A DNA stretch of 7,437 nt, taken from an uncultured Erysipelotrichaceae bacterium. GTDB lineage: Bacteria > Bacillota_I > Bacilli_A > Erysipelotrichales > Erysipelotrichaceae. Location of the stretch: positions 1 through 7,437 of the forward strand of contig ONOV01000096.1 of assembly GCA_900319505.1 (NCBI GenBank), written 5' to 3'. This document shows, piece by piece, positions 1-5,415 of the stretch. The notes under the pieces are model-generated. The model was not told the DNA's origin. It did no database searches and saw only the letters and a program-made list of their open reading frames with translations. Position numbers and translations under genes: made by a program. Position 1 is the first letter of the stretch, and each line of letters starts with the position of its first letter.

Positions 1-72
1 ATCGGCTATGTTCTGATTCTGTCCATGGCAGTGTTGAGATGGCAGCTTACTCTCAGGAAGGAGAAGAAATGA
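1..72 (+). CDS. C-terminal end of an integral membrane protein (5' part outside window)
   Basis: Reading frame 1 is open from the first base and ends at the TGA at 70-72, giving 23 residues. They comprise a hydrophobic stretch (IGYVLILSMAVL) followed by a basic tail (RWQLTLRKEKK). This is the usual look of a last transmembrane helix with a positively charged cytoplasmic end. Its stop overlaps the ATG at 69 of the next gene in an ATGA arrangement, which supports both ends being real and the two genes being co-transcribed and translationally coupled. Too little is present to name the family; a permease or a small membrane protein are equally possible. Confidence 0.6.
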   Translation: MGYVLILSMAVLRWQLTLRKEKK

Positions 73-860
73 TACGGGCTGTTTTTTTCGATATTGATGG
101 AACCCTCCAGAGCATGATTACCCACGAAATACCTGAACGGACGCTGCGGGCTTTATATGCTTTGAAAGAGAAGGGTGTACTGCTGTTTCCCTGTACGGGA
201 AGACCGCCGGTACAGCTGCAGATGCTGTCACAGAACTTTCAGAACTTTCCCTGGGATGGGTATGTGATGCTGAATGGGCAGTACTGCATGGATGGAGAGA
301 AGAAGATGTTCTATGACCATCCGATCCGCAGGGAGACTTTTGATACCCTGATTCCATATCTCGAGACCGTAAACCATCCTGTAACATTCATGGAGCTGGA
401 TTATCAGTATGATCTGATGTTCAATGAAAATGCATGGGAATATGTAAAAAAAATAGGCCGGGAAGATCTGATGACGCCGGCAGATGATATTCATCGCGTC
501 TTTACTCATCCAACCTATCAGATCAGTCCGCTCATCCTGCCGGAGAAAGATGAAGAATTTCTGAAACATGCGCCGTATATGAAGTCGGTCAGATGGACTG
601 ATGCGTTTGCGGATATGATTCCGTGTGACGGCGGTAAGCCGGAGGGCATGAAGCAGATAATGGAACATTTCCATATTGCAAGAGAAGAGACCATGGCCTT
701 CGGGGATGGCGGCAATGATATCAGTATGCTGGAATATGCCGGCATCGGTATAGCCATGGGTAATGGAAGAGATGAAGTAAAGGCTGCCGCTGACTATGTA
801 ACTGATACATGTGAAAACAGCGGTGTATATTATGCTTTGGAACACTTTGGCGTGCTTTAA
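69..860 (+). CDS. Cof-type HAD-superfamily hydrolase (sugar-phosphate/nucleotide phosphatase-like)
   Basis: A 263-residue cytoplasmic phosphatase of the HAD superfamily, Cof/type IIB subfamily. Motif I is FFDIDGTL with the nucleophile Asp8 and acid/base Asp10. Motif II is PCTGR with Thr43. The motif III Lys is Lys190 in GGKPEGM. Motif IV is FGDGGNDISML with Mg-binding Asp213 and Asp217. The residues between motifs II and III (about 75-180) form the C2 cap typical of Cof proteins, and the length is normal for the family (about 260-280). The start at 69 is preferred over the in-frame ATG at 39 because AAGGAGAAG lies just upstream and because it makes an ATGA overlap with the preceding membrane-protein gene. 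Known members dephosphorylate sugar phosphates, FMN or pyridoxal phosphate; the substrate cannot be read from sequence. It is the last gene of a plus-strand operon that ends at the hairpin at 877-906. Confidence 0.93.
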   Translation: MIRAVFFDIDGTLQSMITHEIPERTLRALYALKEKGVLLFPCTGRPPVQLQMLSQNFQNFPWDGYVMLNGQYCMDGEKKMFYDHPIRRETFDTLIPYLETVNHPVTFMELDYQYDLMFNENAWEYVKKIGREDLMTPADDIHRVFTHPTYQISPLILPEKDEEFLKHAPYMKSVRWTDAFADMIPCDGGKPEGMKQIMEHFHIAREETMAFGDGGNDISMLEYAGIGIAMGNGRDEVKAAADYVTDTCENSGVYYALEHFGVL

Positions 861-876
861 GACGGAGAACACGAAT

Positions 877-906
877 AAAGGAGTATCCGGGATCGGATAC
901 TCCTTT
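877..906. terminator. Bidirectional hairpin terminator between convergent genes
   Basis: A perfect inverted repeat with 13-bp arms (877-889 and 894-906) surrounds a GGAT loop. The arms begin AAAGGAGTATCC and end GGATACTCCTTT, so each strand has an A-run before the stem and a T-run finishing it. The minus strand continues TTTATTC after the stem. It lies 16 bp after the HAD stop and 30 bp after the stop of the convergent TPM gene, so it can end both operons. The T-run on the plus strand is short (TTTC), so efficiency in that direction is uncertain. Confidence 0.8.
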
Positions 907-936
907 CAAGTACTTCAGAAGTTCTCTGGAAATTTT

Positions 937-1743
937 CTAGAAGTGACCGGAGGAATGTGAGAAACCTCCTGCATTGATGGATGTGCCGCCGCCTCCCATG
1001 CCGTTTCCGCCGCCGTTATTGCGGTTGATATGGGTGACATGGGTGGTGATGTGGGTGAAGATATCATCATGCCGTTTCAATGACAGAGCGCCTGTATAAG
1101 CTGCGGCTTCGGCGGCTTTGCGGGCAGTTCTGTTCTTTAAAGCAATGACAATACATACGATCAGGGCAATAGCCAGCGGGACAAAGAATGATACGAGGCG
1201 GATGGTATTCTGTGCGGCATGCAGGGTCATGGGGTCATGATTGTAATCGACCGGATCGTTCTTTGTGATGCCGTAGTAGAGGTCTGTTTCCGCTTCGTTC
1301 AGAAAAGCATCATAACCGCGGTACCATTCGTTATCAGAGAAGTCGCTTAACATGGCTTCTTCCATACACTGTTTGGCATAGTCGGTAAAACAGGTATTGG
1401 CAGTGCTGCCATAAGCTGCGATGTCATAGGAGCGGTCGCTGAAGTCCATGATCAGCAGGATGCCGTTTTTTTCTGTGCCAAGACCGAGGGAATCGGCTTT
1501 GTAGACTTCTTCGGCATAGCTTTCGATGCTGTCGGTATCACGGCTGTTTACGGTGTAGAGGTAGATGCCGACATCATAGGTGTCAGCCAGGGTATTGATG
1601 CGTGTTTCCAGCTTTTCAGCTTCTTCACTGCTCAGGATACCGGCATTGTCTTTGATCCATACGGTATTGTCTTGGGCCTGGATGGGAATAATGCTGAAGC
1701 AGAAAAGCAGGAAACAGAAAAGTATTCTGAATAGCTTTTTCAT
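937..1743 (-). CDS. TPM-domain membrane protein, YdjH-like
   Basis: A 268-residue protein with a signal peptide or N-terminal anchor (residues 1-24: MKK, then a hydrophobic core, ending IQAQ). It is followed by an extracytoplasmic TPM domain (about 28-155, with the typical opening DNAGILS and the EKNGILLIMDFSDR strand). A transmembrane helix lies at about 182-203, then a basic cytoplasmic segment. The tail is rich in His, Gly and Ser (about 225-268, with HITTHVTHIN and a GGGNGMGGGG run). A Gly/Ser/His tail ending in Phe is common in YdjH-type TPM proteins. The start is fixed by GGAGG at 1754-1758, 10 nt away, and by a 4-bp ATGA overlap with the upstream zinc-ribbon gene. In B. subtilis YdjH works with YdjG to hold the SPFH protein YdjI at the membrane under envelope stress; the same job is inferred here. 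TPM domains have been linked to phosphatase-like folds and to photosystem repair in plants, but catalysis is not shown by this sequence. It is the last gene of the operon. Confidence 0.85.
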   Translation of the reverse strand: MKKLFRILFCFLLFCFSIIPIQAQDNTVWIKDNAGILSSEEAEKLETRINTLADTYDVGIYLYTVNSRDTDSIESYAEEVYKADSLGLGTEKNGILLIMDFSDRSYDIAAYGSTANTCFTDYAKQCMEEAMLSDFSDNEWYRGYDAFLNEAETDLYYGITKNDPVDYNHDPMTLHAAQNTIRLVSFFVPLAIALIVCIVIALKNRTARKAAEAAAYTGALSLKRHDDIFTHITTHVTHINRNNGGGNGMGGGGTSINAGGFSHSSGHF

Positions 1744-2846
1744 AACAGCACTGCCTCCAGAATGACATAGAAGAGCACCATCAGACCGATGAATATAAGA
1801 AAGAAAGTGAGGATGATCTTAGGCCAGCTGAGCGGCAGGGGATCTGAGACCATCCGGCCGGTCTGTCCGTTCATAGTGAACAGATAGTTCTTTCCCCTGT
1901 ATTTTGTGGAAAGAACCCACACAGGCAGAAAGGCATAGTGTACACCTCTGACATGTACATCCACATCTTCATGGACCGGTACCAGGGTCGCATAGCCGAT
2001 CGCACTGGCGCGGCACTGGCTGATGATGGTGTTTCTGACTCTTTCATTGATGCGGGCTGTATCCGCACTGCTGGAGACATCGTACTTATCCGCATAGAAG
2101 CCGGTAAGATAGCCCATCTCAAAGGGCAGGACCTCATCCAGCCTGAATGGCTCAAGTGCATCCATATGATCATCCGGCATTTTGCTGGACGCATCTGCCG
2201 GTATTTCTTCAAATGGAACAGAGCCGGTGCGGAAGAGCTGGTAGTGGGATGTTTCCGTGACTTCATCATCACCGCGCATGTATGTTCTGACTCTTGTGGC
2301 AGCGTATTGGGCATCGATGTCCGCATCCCCGTCATACAGCCAGAAAGGCACATAGATGCCTTTGACTTCTTCAATGTGGTTTTCTTCTTTGAAGTTTCTC
2401 GGCAGGAAGAATCTGCCTTTGTAGAACTTTGTCAGCTCCGGTATGATTTCTTTCTTTGCTTTGGCAAAGGGAATAATGTAGTCCGGTTTCAGGGTGCCGG
2501 AAAGTCTGGCCGGGATGATGGCGGGATTGCCGCAGTAGGGACAGGAAGAAGCGGCGGTGTTTTCATCCGCAATCAGTTCAGCCCCGCAGCTTGGACAGGT
2601 ATAGGCTTTCAGGTGGGAAAGATCTTCTGAAGAGAAGGTCTGATGAAGAATTTCATCTTCCTCTTTTTCCTGCCGTTCTTCTTCTACACTGACTGCTTCC
2701 TCGTTTTTCTCTTTGAAATGGGCGTCGATCTCTTCCGCGGTAAAAACAGAGCCGCAGTGATCACAGACAAGTTTCTGTTTTTCAGGGTCAAACCGTAAAG
2801 GACCGCCGCAGTTGGGACATGAATAGTTTGTGAGCGAAGAAGGCAT
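1740..2846 (-). CDS. Double zinc-ribbon membrane protein, YdjG-like (TFIIB-type zinc ribbon)
   Basis: A 368-residue protein with two zinc ribbons: Cys10/Cys13 with Cys28/Cys31 (CPNCGG...CDHCG) and Cys84/Cys87 with Cys102/Cys105 (CPSCGAE...CPYCG). They are separated by an acidic, Glu-rich linker (about 36-66) that may form a coiled coil. The middle part (about 115-335) is the conserved soluble domain of this family, with VPFWLYDGDAD and FLPVWVLSTKYRGK. A single C-terminal transmembrane helix at about 343-365 anchors it with the ribbons in the cytoplasm. It starts 2 nt after the stop of the SPFH gene and has no clear Shine-Dalgarno sequence of its own, so it probably depends on translational coupling; its end overlaps the TPM gene by 4 bp. 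Automatic pipelines sometimes mislabel such proteins as primosomal protein N' because of the ribbons; nothing helicase-like is visible. The role inferred from B. subtilis YdjG is as membrane partner of the SPFH and TPM proteins. Confidence 0.85.
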   Translation of the reverse strand: MPSSLTNYSCPNCGGPLRFDPEKQKLVCDHCGSVFTAEEIDAHFKEKNEEAVSVEEERQEKEEDEILHQTFSSEDLSHLKAYTCPSCGAELIADENTAASSCPYCGNPAIIPARLSGTLKPDYIIPFAKAKKEIIPELTKFYKGRFFLPRNFKEENHIEEVKGIYVPFWLYDGDADIDAQYAATRVRTYMRGDDEVTETSHYQLFRTGSVPFEEIPADASSKMPDDHMDALEPFRLDEVLPFEMGYLTGFYADKYDVSSSADTARINERVRNTIISQCRASAIGYATLVPVHEDVDVHVRGVHYAFLPVWVLSTKYRGKNYLFTMNGQTGRMVSDPLPLSWPKIILTFFLIFIGLMVLFYVILEAVLL

Positions 2847-2848
2847 GA

Positions 2849-3949
2849 TTATTCAGGCTTCTTTGTCCCGCACTTGAAGCAGAAATTGCCTGTGTTTTTT
2901 GTGCCGCAGTTAGGGCAGAACCAGACGTTCTGTTCGGGTTCTGTATCAGCTGTCTGACCCTGCTGGTAGAGATTGTTTACATTGATGCCGCCGGCATTCT
3001 GCGCCATGTTCATTCCCATAAAGCCATTCATGGCCCCGTTCTTGTTATTGGCCGCATCCTGCATGGCCTGGGCCTGAGCACCGACTAAAGTGGCTGCCGC
3101 AAGACGGGGATCGGTATAGGCAGCATTGCGCTGCATCTGCTTGAGCATCTTCTCATCTTCTTCATCGGCTGTAACGGAAGAGACAGCGATGGATGTGATT
3201 TCCAGGCCTCTTTTGCCCCAGGTATCTTTTAATTCGCTCTTCAGAGCTTCACAGAGTTCACTGGTACGGCCGGGCAGAGCACTGTAGCGGATGCCTTCTG
3301 CACTGATTCTGGCAAAAGCAGGCTGCAGGGCAGAGAGCAGTTCGCTTCTCATCTGGGAAGAGAGTTCATCAGTGGTATAGCGGTCGGCGAAGTTGCCGGC
3401 ATTGTTTGTGTAGAATCTGATCGGATCGGCAACCCGGAAAGCATATTCTCCAAAGCACTTGATGGAAACATCAATGTCAATGCCGGCACGCTGGTCGACA
3501 ACCCGGAAAGGAATCATATTCGGCGTGCCGTACTTATTGCCGCCCATTTCCTTGGTGTTGAAGTAATAAATACGCTGGTCTGCAGCCGGACTGCCGCCAT
3601 GTTCAAAGCGGCGGCCGAATTCAGCAAAGCTCTGCCTGATGCCTTCGCCAAGACTGCCGGAAAAGACGGAAGGCGCCGCCGTATTGTCATAGGTGTATTC
3701 ACCCGGCTCGGCACAGATATCCACGACCTGGCCGTTTTCCACAATGATGGCACACTGGCCGTCCGCCACCACGACACCTGAACCGCTGGTGATGATGTTA
3801 TCCGTGCCTTTGTTGAAAATACCTTTATTCTTGCGCTCTGCCTTGATGGCGATGGTTCTGCCGTCCAGGGCGTCCGCATAGAAGTATTCTTTCCACTGAT
3901 CTCTTAAAGTGGATCCCGCTGCGCTCAGGGCTGCTGATATAAGTCCCAT
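2849..3949 (-). CDS. SPFH/band-7 domain protein with C-terminal zinc ribbon, YdjI-like (COG4260 type)
   Basis: A 366-residue protein, first in its operon. The N-terminus (MGLISAALSAAGSTLRDQW) is a short, weakly amphipathic segment rather than a true transmembrane helix. The SPFH (stomatin/prohibitin) domain covers about 50-260, with SGSGVVVADGQCAIIVENG and PGEYTYDN. A helical region containing AAATLVGAQAQAMQDAANN follows, then a flexible Asn/Gly/Met-rich linker (about 300-340). The protein ends in a zinc ribbon, Cys345/Cys348 and Cys357/Cys360 (CPNCGTKNTGNFCFKCG). This order matches the COG4260 proteins once described as 'virion core protein'-like, including B. subtilis YdjI, which brings PspA to the membrane and needs YdjG and YdjH to do so. 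The start is supported by GGAGG at 3960-3964 with a 10-nt spacer. No pspA gene lies in the window, and the SPFH gene leads the operon here, whereas it is last in B. subtilis. Confidence 0.88.
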   Translation of the reverse strand: MGLISAALSAAGSTLRDQWKEYFYADALDGRTIAIKAERKNKGIFNKGTDNIITSGSGVVVADGQCAIIVENGQVVDICAEPGEYTYDNTAAPSVFSGSLGEGIRQSFAEFGRRFEHGGSPAADQRIYYFNTKEMGGNKYGTPNMIPFRVVDQRAGIDIDVSIKCFGEYAFRVADPIRFYTNNAGNFADRYTTDELSSQMRSELLSALQPAFARISAEGIRYSALPGRTSELCEALKSELKDTWGKRGLEITSIAVSSVTADEEDEKMLKQMQRNAAYTDPRLAAATLVGAQAQAMQDAANNKNGAMNGFMGMNMAQNAGGINVNNLYQQGQTADTEPEQNVWFCPNCGTKNTGNFCFKCGTKKPE

Positions 3950-3959
3950 ATGAAATTTT

Positions 3960-3984
3960 CCTCCATGCCGGCACAGGGTGCCGG
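3960..3984 (-). promoter_or_regulatory. Leader hairpin directly upstream of the SPFH-gene Shine-Dalgarno
   Basis: On the minus strand the leader of the SPFH operon contains a perfect 7-bp hairpin (arms 3968-3974 and 3978-3984, CCGGCAC/GTGCCGG, 3-nt loop). It ends 3 nt before the GGAGG ribosome site at 3960-3964. Such a stem could stabilise the mRNA 5' end or influence ribosome access. Read on the plus strand, the same stem is followed by TTTTCTCTTTCC and would look like a weak intrinsic terminator, but no plus-strand gene ends there. Confidence 0.45.
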
Positions 3985-4023
3985 TTTTCTCTTTCCTTCA
4001 CTATAGCATGGATCTTCAAAGGC

Positions 4024-4053
4024 TATATACACTTTTCGTTAACAATCTTTCAA
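4024..4053 (-). promoter_or_regulatory. Candidate promoter of the YdjI-YdjG-YdjH-like operon
   Basis: On the minus strand, TTGAAA (4048-4053) and TATATA (4024-4029) are separated by 18 bp, a fair sigma-A-type match. The start would fall near 4017, giving a leader of roughly 68 nt that includes the hairpin at 3968-3984. The -35 is only 2 bp from the inverted repeat that carries the Fur-family boxes. A TGAAAG-16-GTAT spacing is also present, only loosely like the ECF sigma-W pattern known upstream of the B. subtilis operon, so sigma-A is the better reading. Confidence 0.5.
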
Positions 4054-4061
4054 TGTGAATA

Positions 4062-4076
4062 TGCGAATCATTTGCA
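4062..4076. promoter_or_regulatory. Fur-family operator, box 1 (overlaps the -35)
   Basis: TGCGAATCATTTGCA is a 7-1-7 inverted repeat with one mismatch between the half-sites. The 7-1-7 layout around a central AATNATT is the hallmark of Fur, Zur and PerR boxes; the outer TGCG/CGCA bases differ from the classical B. subtilis versions. It covers most of the -35 of the plus-strand promoter, so a bound protein should block RNA polymerase. Confidence 0.75.
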
Positions 4077-4099
4077 CTTATTTTGATTCTGTGTATAAT
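4072..4099 (+). promoter_or_regulatory. Sigma-A-type promoter of the regulator-transporter operon
   Basis: TTGCAC (4072-4077) and a consensus TATAAT (4094-4099) are spaced by 16 bp. The start is expected near 4106, that is, at the first base of operator box 2, leaving a leader of only about 25 nt before the ATG at 4131. Confidence 0.8.
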
Positions 4100-4105
4100 A
4101 CTTTC

Positions 4106-4120
4106 TGCGAATGATTCGCA
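4106..4120. promoter_or_regulatory. Fur-family operator, box 2 (overlaps the transcription start)
   Basis: TGCGAATGATTCGCA is a perfect 7-1-7 palindrome. Its centre is 44 bp from that of box 1, about four helical turns, so dimers on both boxes would lie on a similar DNA face around the promoter. Its position at the expected transcription start indicates repression. Confidence 0.8.
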
Positions 4121-4130
4121 TATTCAGGCT

Positions 4131-4562
4131 ATGACAAGAACACACAGATCGAAATACAGAGAAGAGATCCTGCAGTGTCTGCAGGAACATGAAGAAAAAA
4201 GAGTCGGGGCACAGGAAATCTATGCCTGGCTGAAGGAAAAGGGCAGTGTTATCAACCTGGCTACGGTATACCGCAACCTGGAAAGACTGTATGAAGAGAA
4301 TCAGATCCGCCGGGTCAGAATGATCGGGGAAGAGGAAATGATGTACCAGGTCAATAAACCGGATCAAAGCTGCAGTAATCATCTGCATCTTTACTGCCGC
4401 AGGTGCGGCAGGGTGATTCATATGAAAGAGCGTGAAATGCAGGAAATTGAGTCTGTTCTGTATCGTTCCTACGGGTTTGCGCTGGATTGCAGTGATTCTC
4501 TGATCAGCGGCTTATGCCGGACTTGTCAGGAAGAGGAGAAGAAGAATGGAAATGTTCATTGA
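4131..4562 (+). CDS. Fur-family metalloregulator (Zur/Fur/PerR superfamily; metal not certain)
   Basis: A 143-residue dimeric DNA-binding repressor. The N-terminal winged helix spans about 1-75, with the recognition helix LATVYRNLERLYEE. The C-terminal dimerisation and metal domain carries a structural zinc site of two CxxC pairs, Cys89/Cys92 and Cys129/Cys132. A sensing cluster Cys81-x2-His84-x-His86 precedes the first pair; the HxHxxCxxC spacing is that of PerR and Zur. The His of the N-terminal domain that is a metal ligand in Fur and PerR (HPTADDIY region in PerR) is Arg24 here, and the Asp between the two His of many Fur proteins is Leu85. With the extra Cys this points towards Zur-like sensing or another metal, but does not prove it. 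The ATG at 4131 is chosen because an upstream in-frame TTG would lie in front of the -10. Its own ribosome site is weak (CAGG only). Two boxes in its promoter indicate autoregulation. Its end overlaps the transporter start by 17 bp. Confidence 0.9.
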   Translation: MTRTHRSKYREEILQCLQEHEEKRVGAQEIYAWLKEKGSVINLATVYRNLERLYEENQIRRVRMIGEEEMMYQVNKPDQSCSNHLHLYCRRCGRVIHMKEREMQEIESVLYRSYGFALDCSDSLISGLCRTCQEEEKKNGNVH

Positions 4563-5415
4563 TGCAGTGAAGGATGCCGGAATTGATACGCTGAAGCTTC
4601 TTCCTTTCCTGTTTCTCACCTATGTCATTATGGAATGGCTGGAGAGAAGTACGGGTGAGAAACAGGAAAGAATGCTGAAGAAAGCAGGAGCGATGGGACC
4701 CCTGTTTGGCGGACTTGCCGGGATTGTACCGCAGTGCGGGTTCAGTGCGGCGGCCGCTTCTCTTTATGCCGGCGGGGTCATTACCACCGGTGCGCTGTTA
4801 GCAGTCTTCCTGTCCACCAGCGATGAGATGCTGCCGATGCTGATCTCAAGCCGGACGGACAGTTCTGTTATTCTGCATATCTTATTGGCAAAAGTATGCA
4901 TCGGCATTGTGAGCGGTTTTGTGATTGACGGTGTCATGCGTCTTGTTCATTACCGGACTGATGAAAGACATATTCATGATTTATGTGAGGCAGAGCAGTG
5001 CGGGTGTGAAGAGGAAGAAGGATCCATCCTTAAAGCTGCTTTTATTCATACGCTGCACATTGCCTTATTCGTCTTTGCCATCTCCTTTGTACTGACCCTG
5101 GCTGTGGAAGGATTCGGGGAAGATGCGATCCGTTCACTGCTTACAAGCCGCAGGATCATCGGTGTCTTTCTGACAAGTCTTGTCGGTCTGATCCCTAACT
5201 GCGGTGCTTCAGTAGCGATTACCCAGCTGTATCTGGATGGGATGCTGACAGGCGGACAGATGATGAGCGGTCTGTTAGTCAGTGCGGGAGTTGGAATTCT
5301 TGTATTATGCCGGACCAACCGTCATGTAAAGGAGAATCTCAGAATTATTGTACTGCTGTATGCCTGCGGAGTGTTCTGGGGCCTCATCCTAGAAGCGATG
5401 GGCATCGTCTTCTGA
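4546..5415 (+). CDS. Polytopic membrane metal transporter, ArsP_2 / putative manganese transporter family
   Basis: A 289-residue membrane protein with about 7-9 hydrophobic segments (roughly 13-30, 52-73, 76-92, 108-128, 164-187, 203-222, 234-254, 266-286). Two halves carry the same motif in pseudo-repeat: GIVPQCGFS (Cys64) and GLIPNCGAS (Cys219), each followed by a short LY-x-GG/DG-x-[IL]-TGG-like turn. Conserved P-x-C-G motifs in duplicated halves are a mark of the 'putative 10TM heavy-metal exporter' (ArsP_2) family; the Cys pair may contact the metal or metalloid. The halves are joined by a hydrophilic loop with His135, His142, His144, Cys147, Cys152 and Cys154 followed by an EEEE run, a likely metal-binding linker. 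The start at 4546 has GAGGAG (4533-4538) 7 nt upstream. It is co-transcribed with the Fur-family regulator, which supports a metal substrate. Direction of transport and the metal (Mn, Zn, Fe or arsenic species) are not decided by the sequence. Confidence 0.8.
   Translation: MEMFIDAVKDAGIDTLKLLPFLFLTYVIMEWLERSTGEKQERMLKKAGAMGPLFGGLAGIVPQCGFSAAAASLYAGGVITTGALLAVFLSTSDEMLPMLISSRTDSSVILHILLAKVCIGIVSGFVIDGVMRLVHYRTDERHIHDLCEAEQCGCEEEEGSILKAAFIHTLHIALFVFAISFVLTLAVEGFGEDAIRSLLTSRRIIGVFLTSLVGLIPNCGASVAITQLYLDGMLTGGQMMSGLLVSAGVGILVLCRTNRHVKENLRIIVLLYACGVFWGLILEAMGIVF

Larger units (their letters stand above)
4056..4126. repeat. Long interrupted inverted repeat bracketing the regulator promoter
   Basis: The arms 4056-4076 and 4106-4126 are reverse complements over 21 bp with one mismatch; the outer 17 bp (TGAATATGCGAATCATT and its complement) are perfect. 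The 29 bp between them hold most of the promoter. Each arm contains a 7-1-7 palindrome of the Fur-family operator type, so the repeat is best read as two oppositely oriented copies of one extended operator and not as an RNA hairpin. Confidence 0.85.

Noticed and set aside
39..68. ATG at 39 as an earlier start of the HAD phosphatase
   Set aside because: It would add ten non-family residues, lacks a ribosome site, and lies within the coding end of the upstream membrane protein; the ATG at 69 has AAGGAGAAG upstream and an ATGA overlap.
228..872. 214-codon minus-strand frame opposite the HAD gene
   Set aside because: Antisense to all four HAD motifs and lacking start signals; the composition looks like a complement of coding sequence.
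1938..2630. 230-codon plus-strand frame opposite the zinc-ribbon gene
   Set aside because: It is a shadow of the real minus-strand gene: no ribosome site, no family resemblance, while the opposite strand encodes two clear zinc ribbons and a membrane anchor.
4083..4130. In-frame TTG at 4083 as start of the Fur-family gene
   Set aside because: The codons run through the -10 element and the expected transcription start, so they would not be in the mRNA; the domain begins properly at the ATG at 4131.
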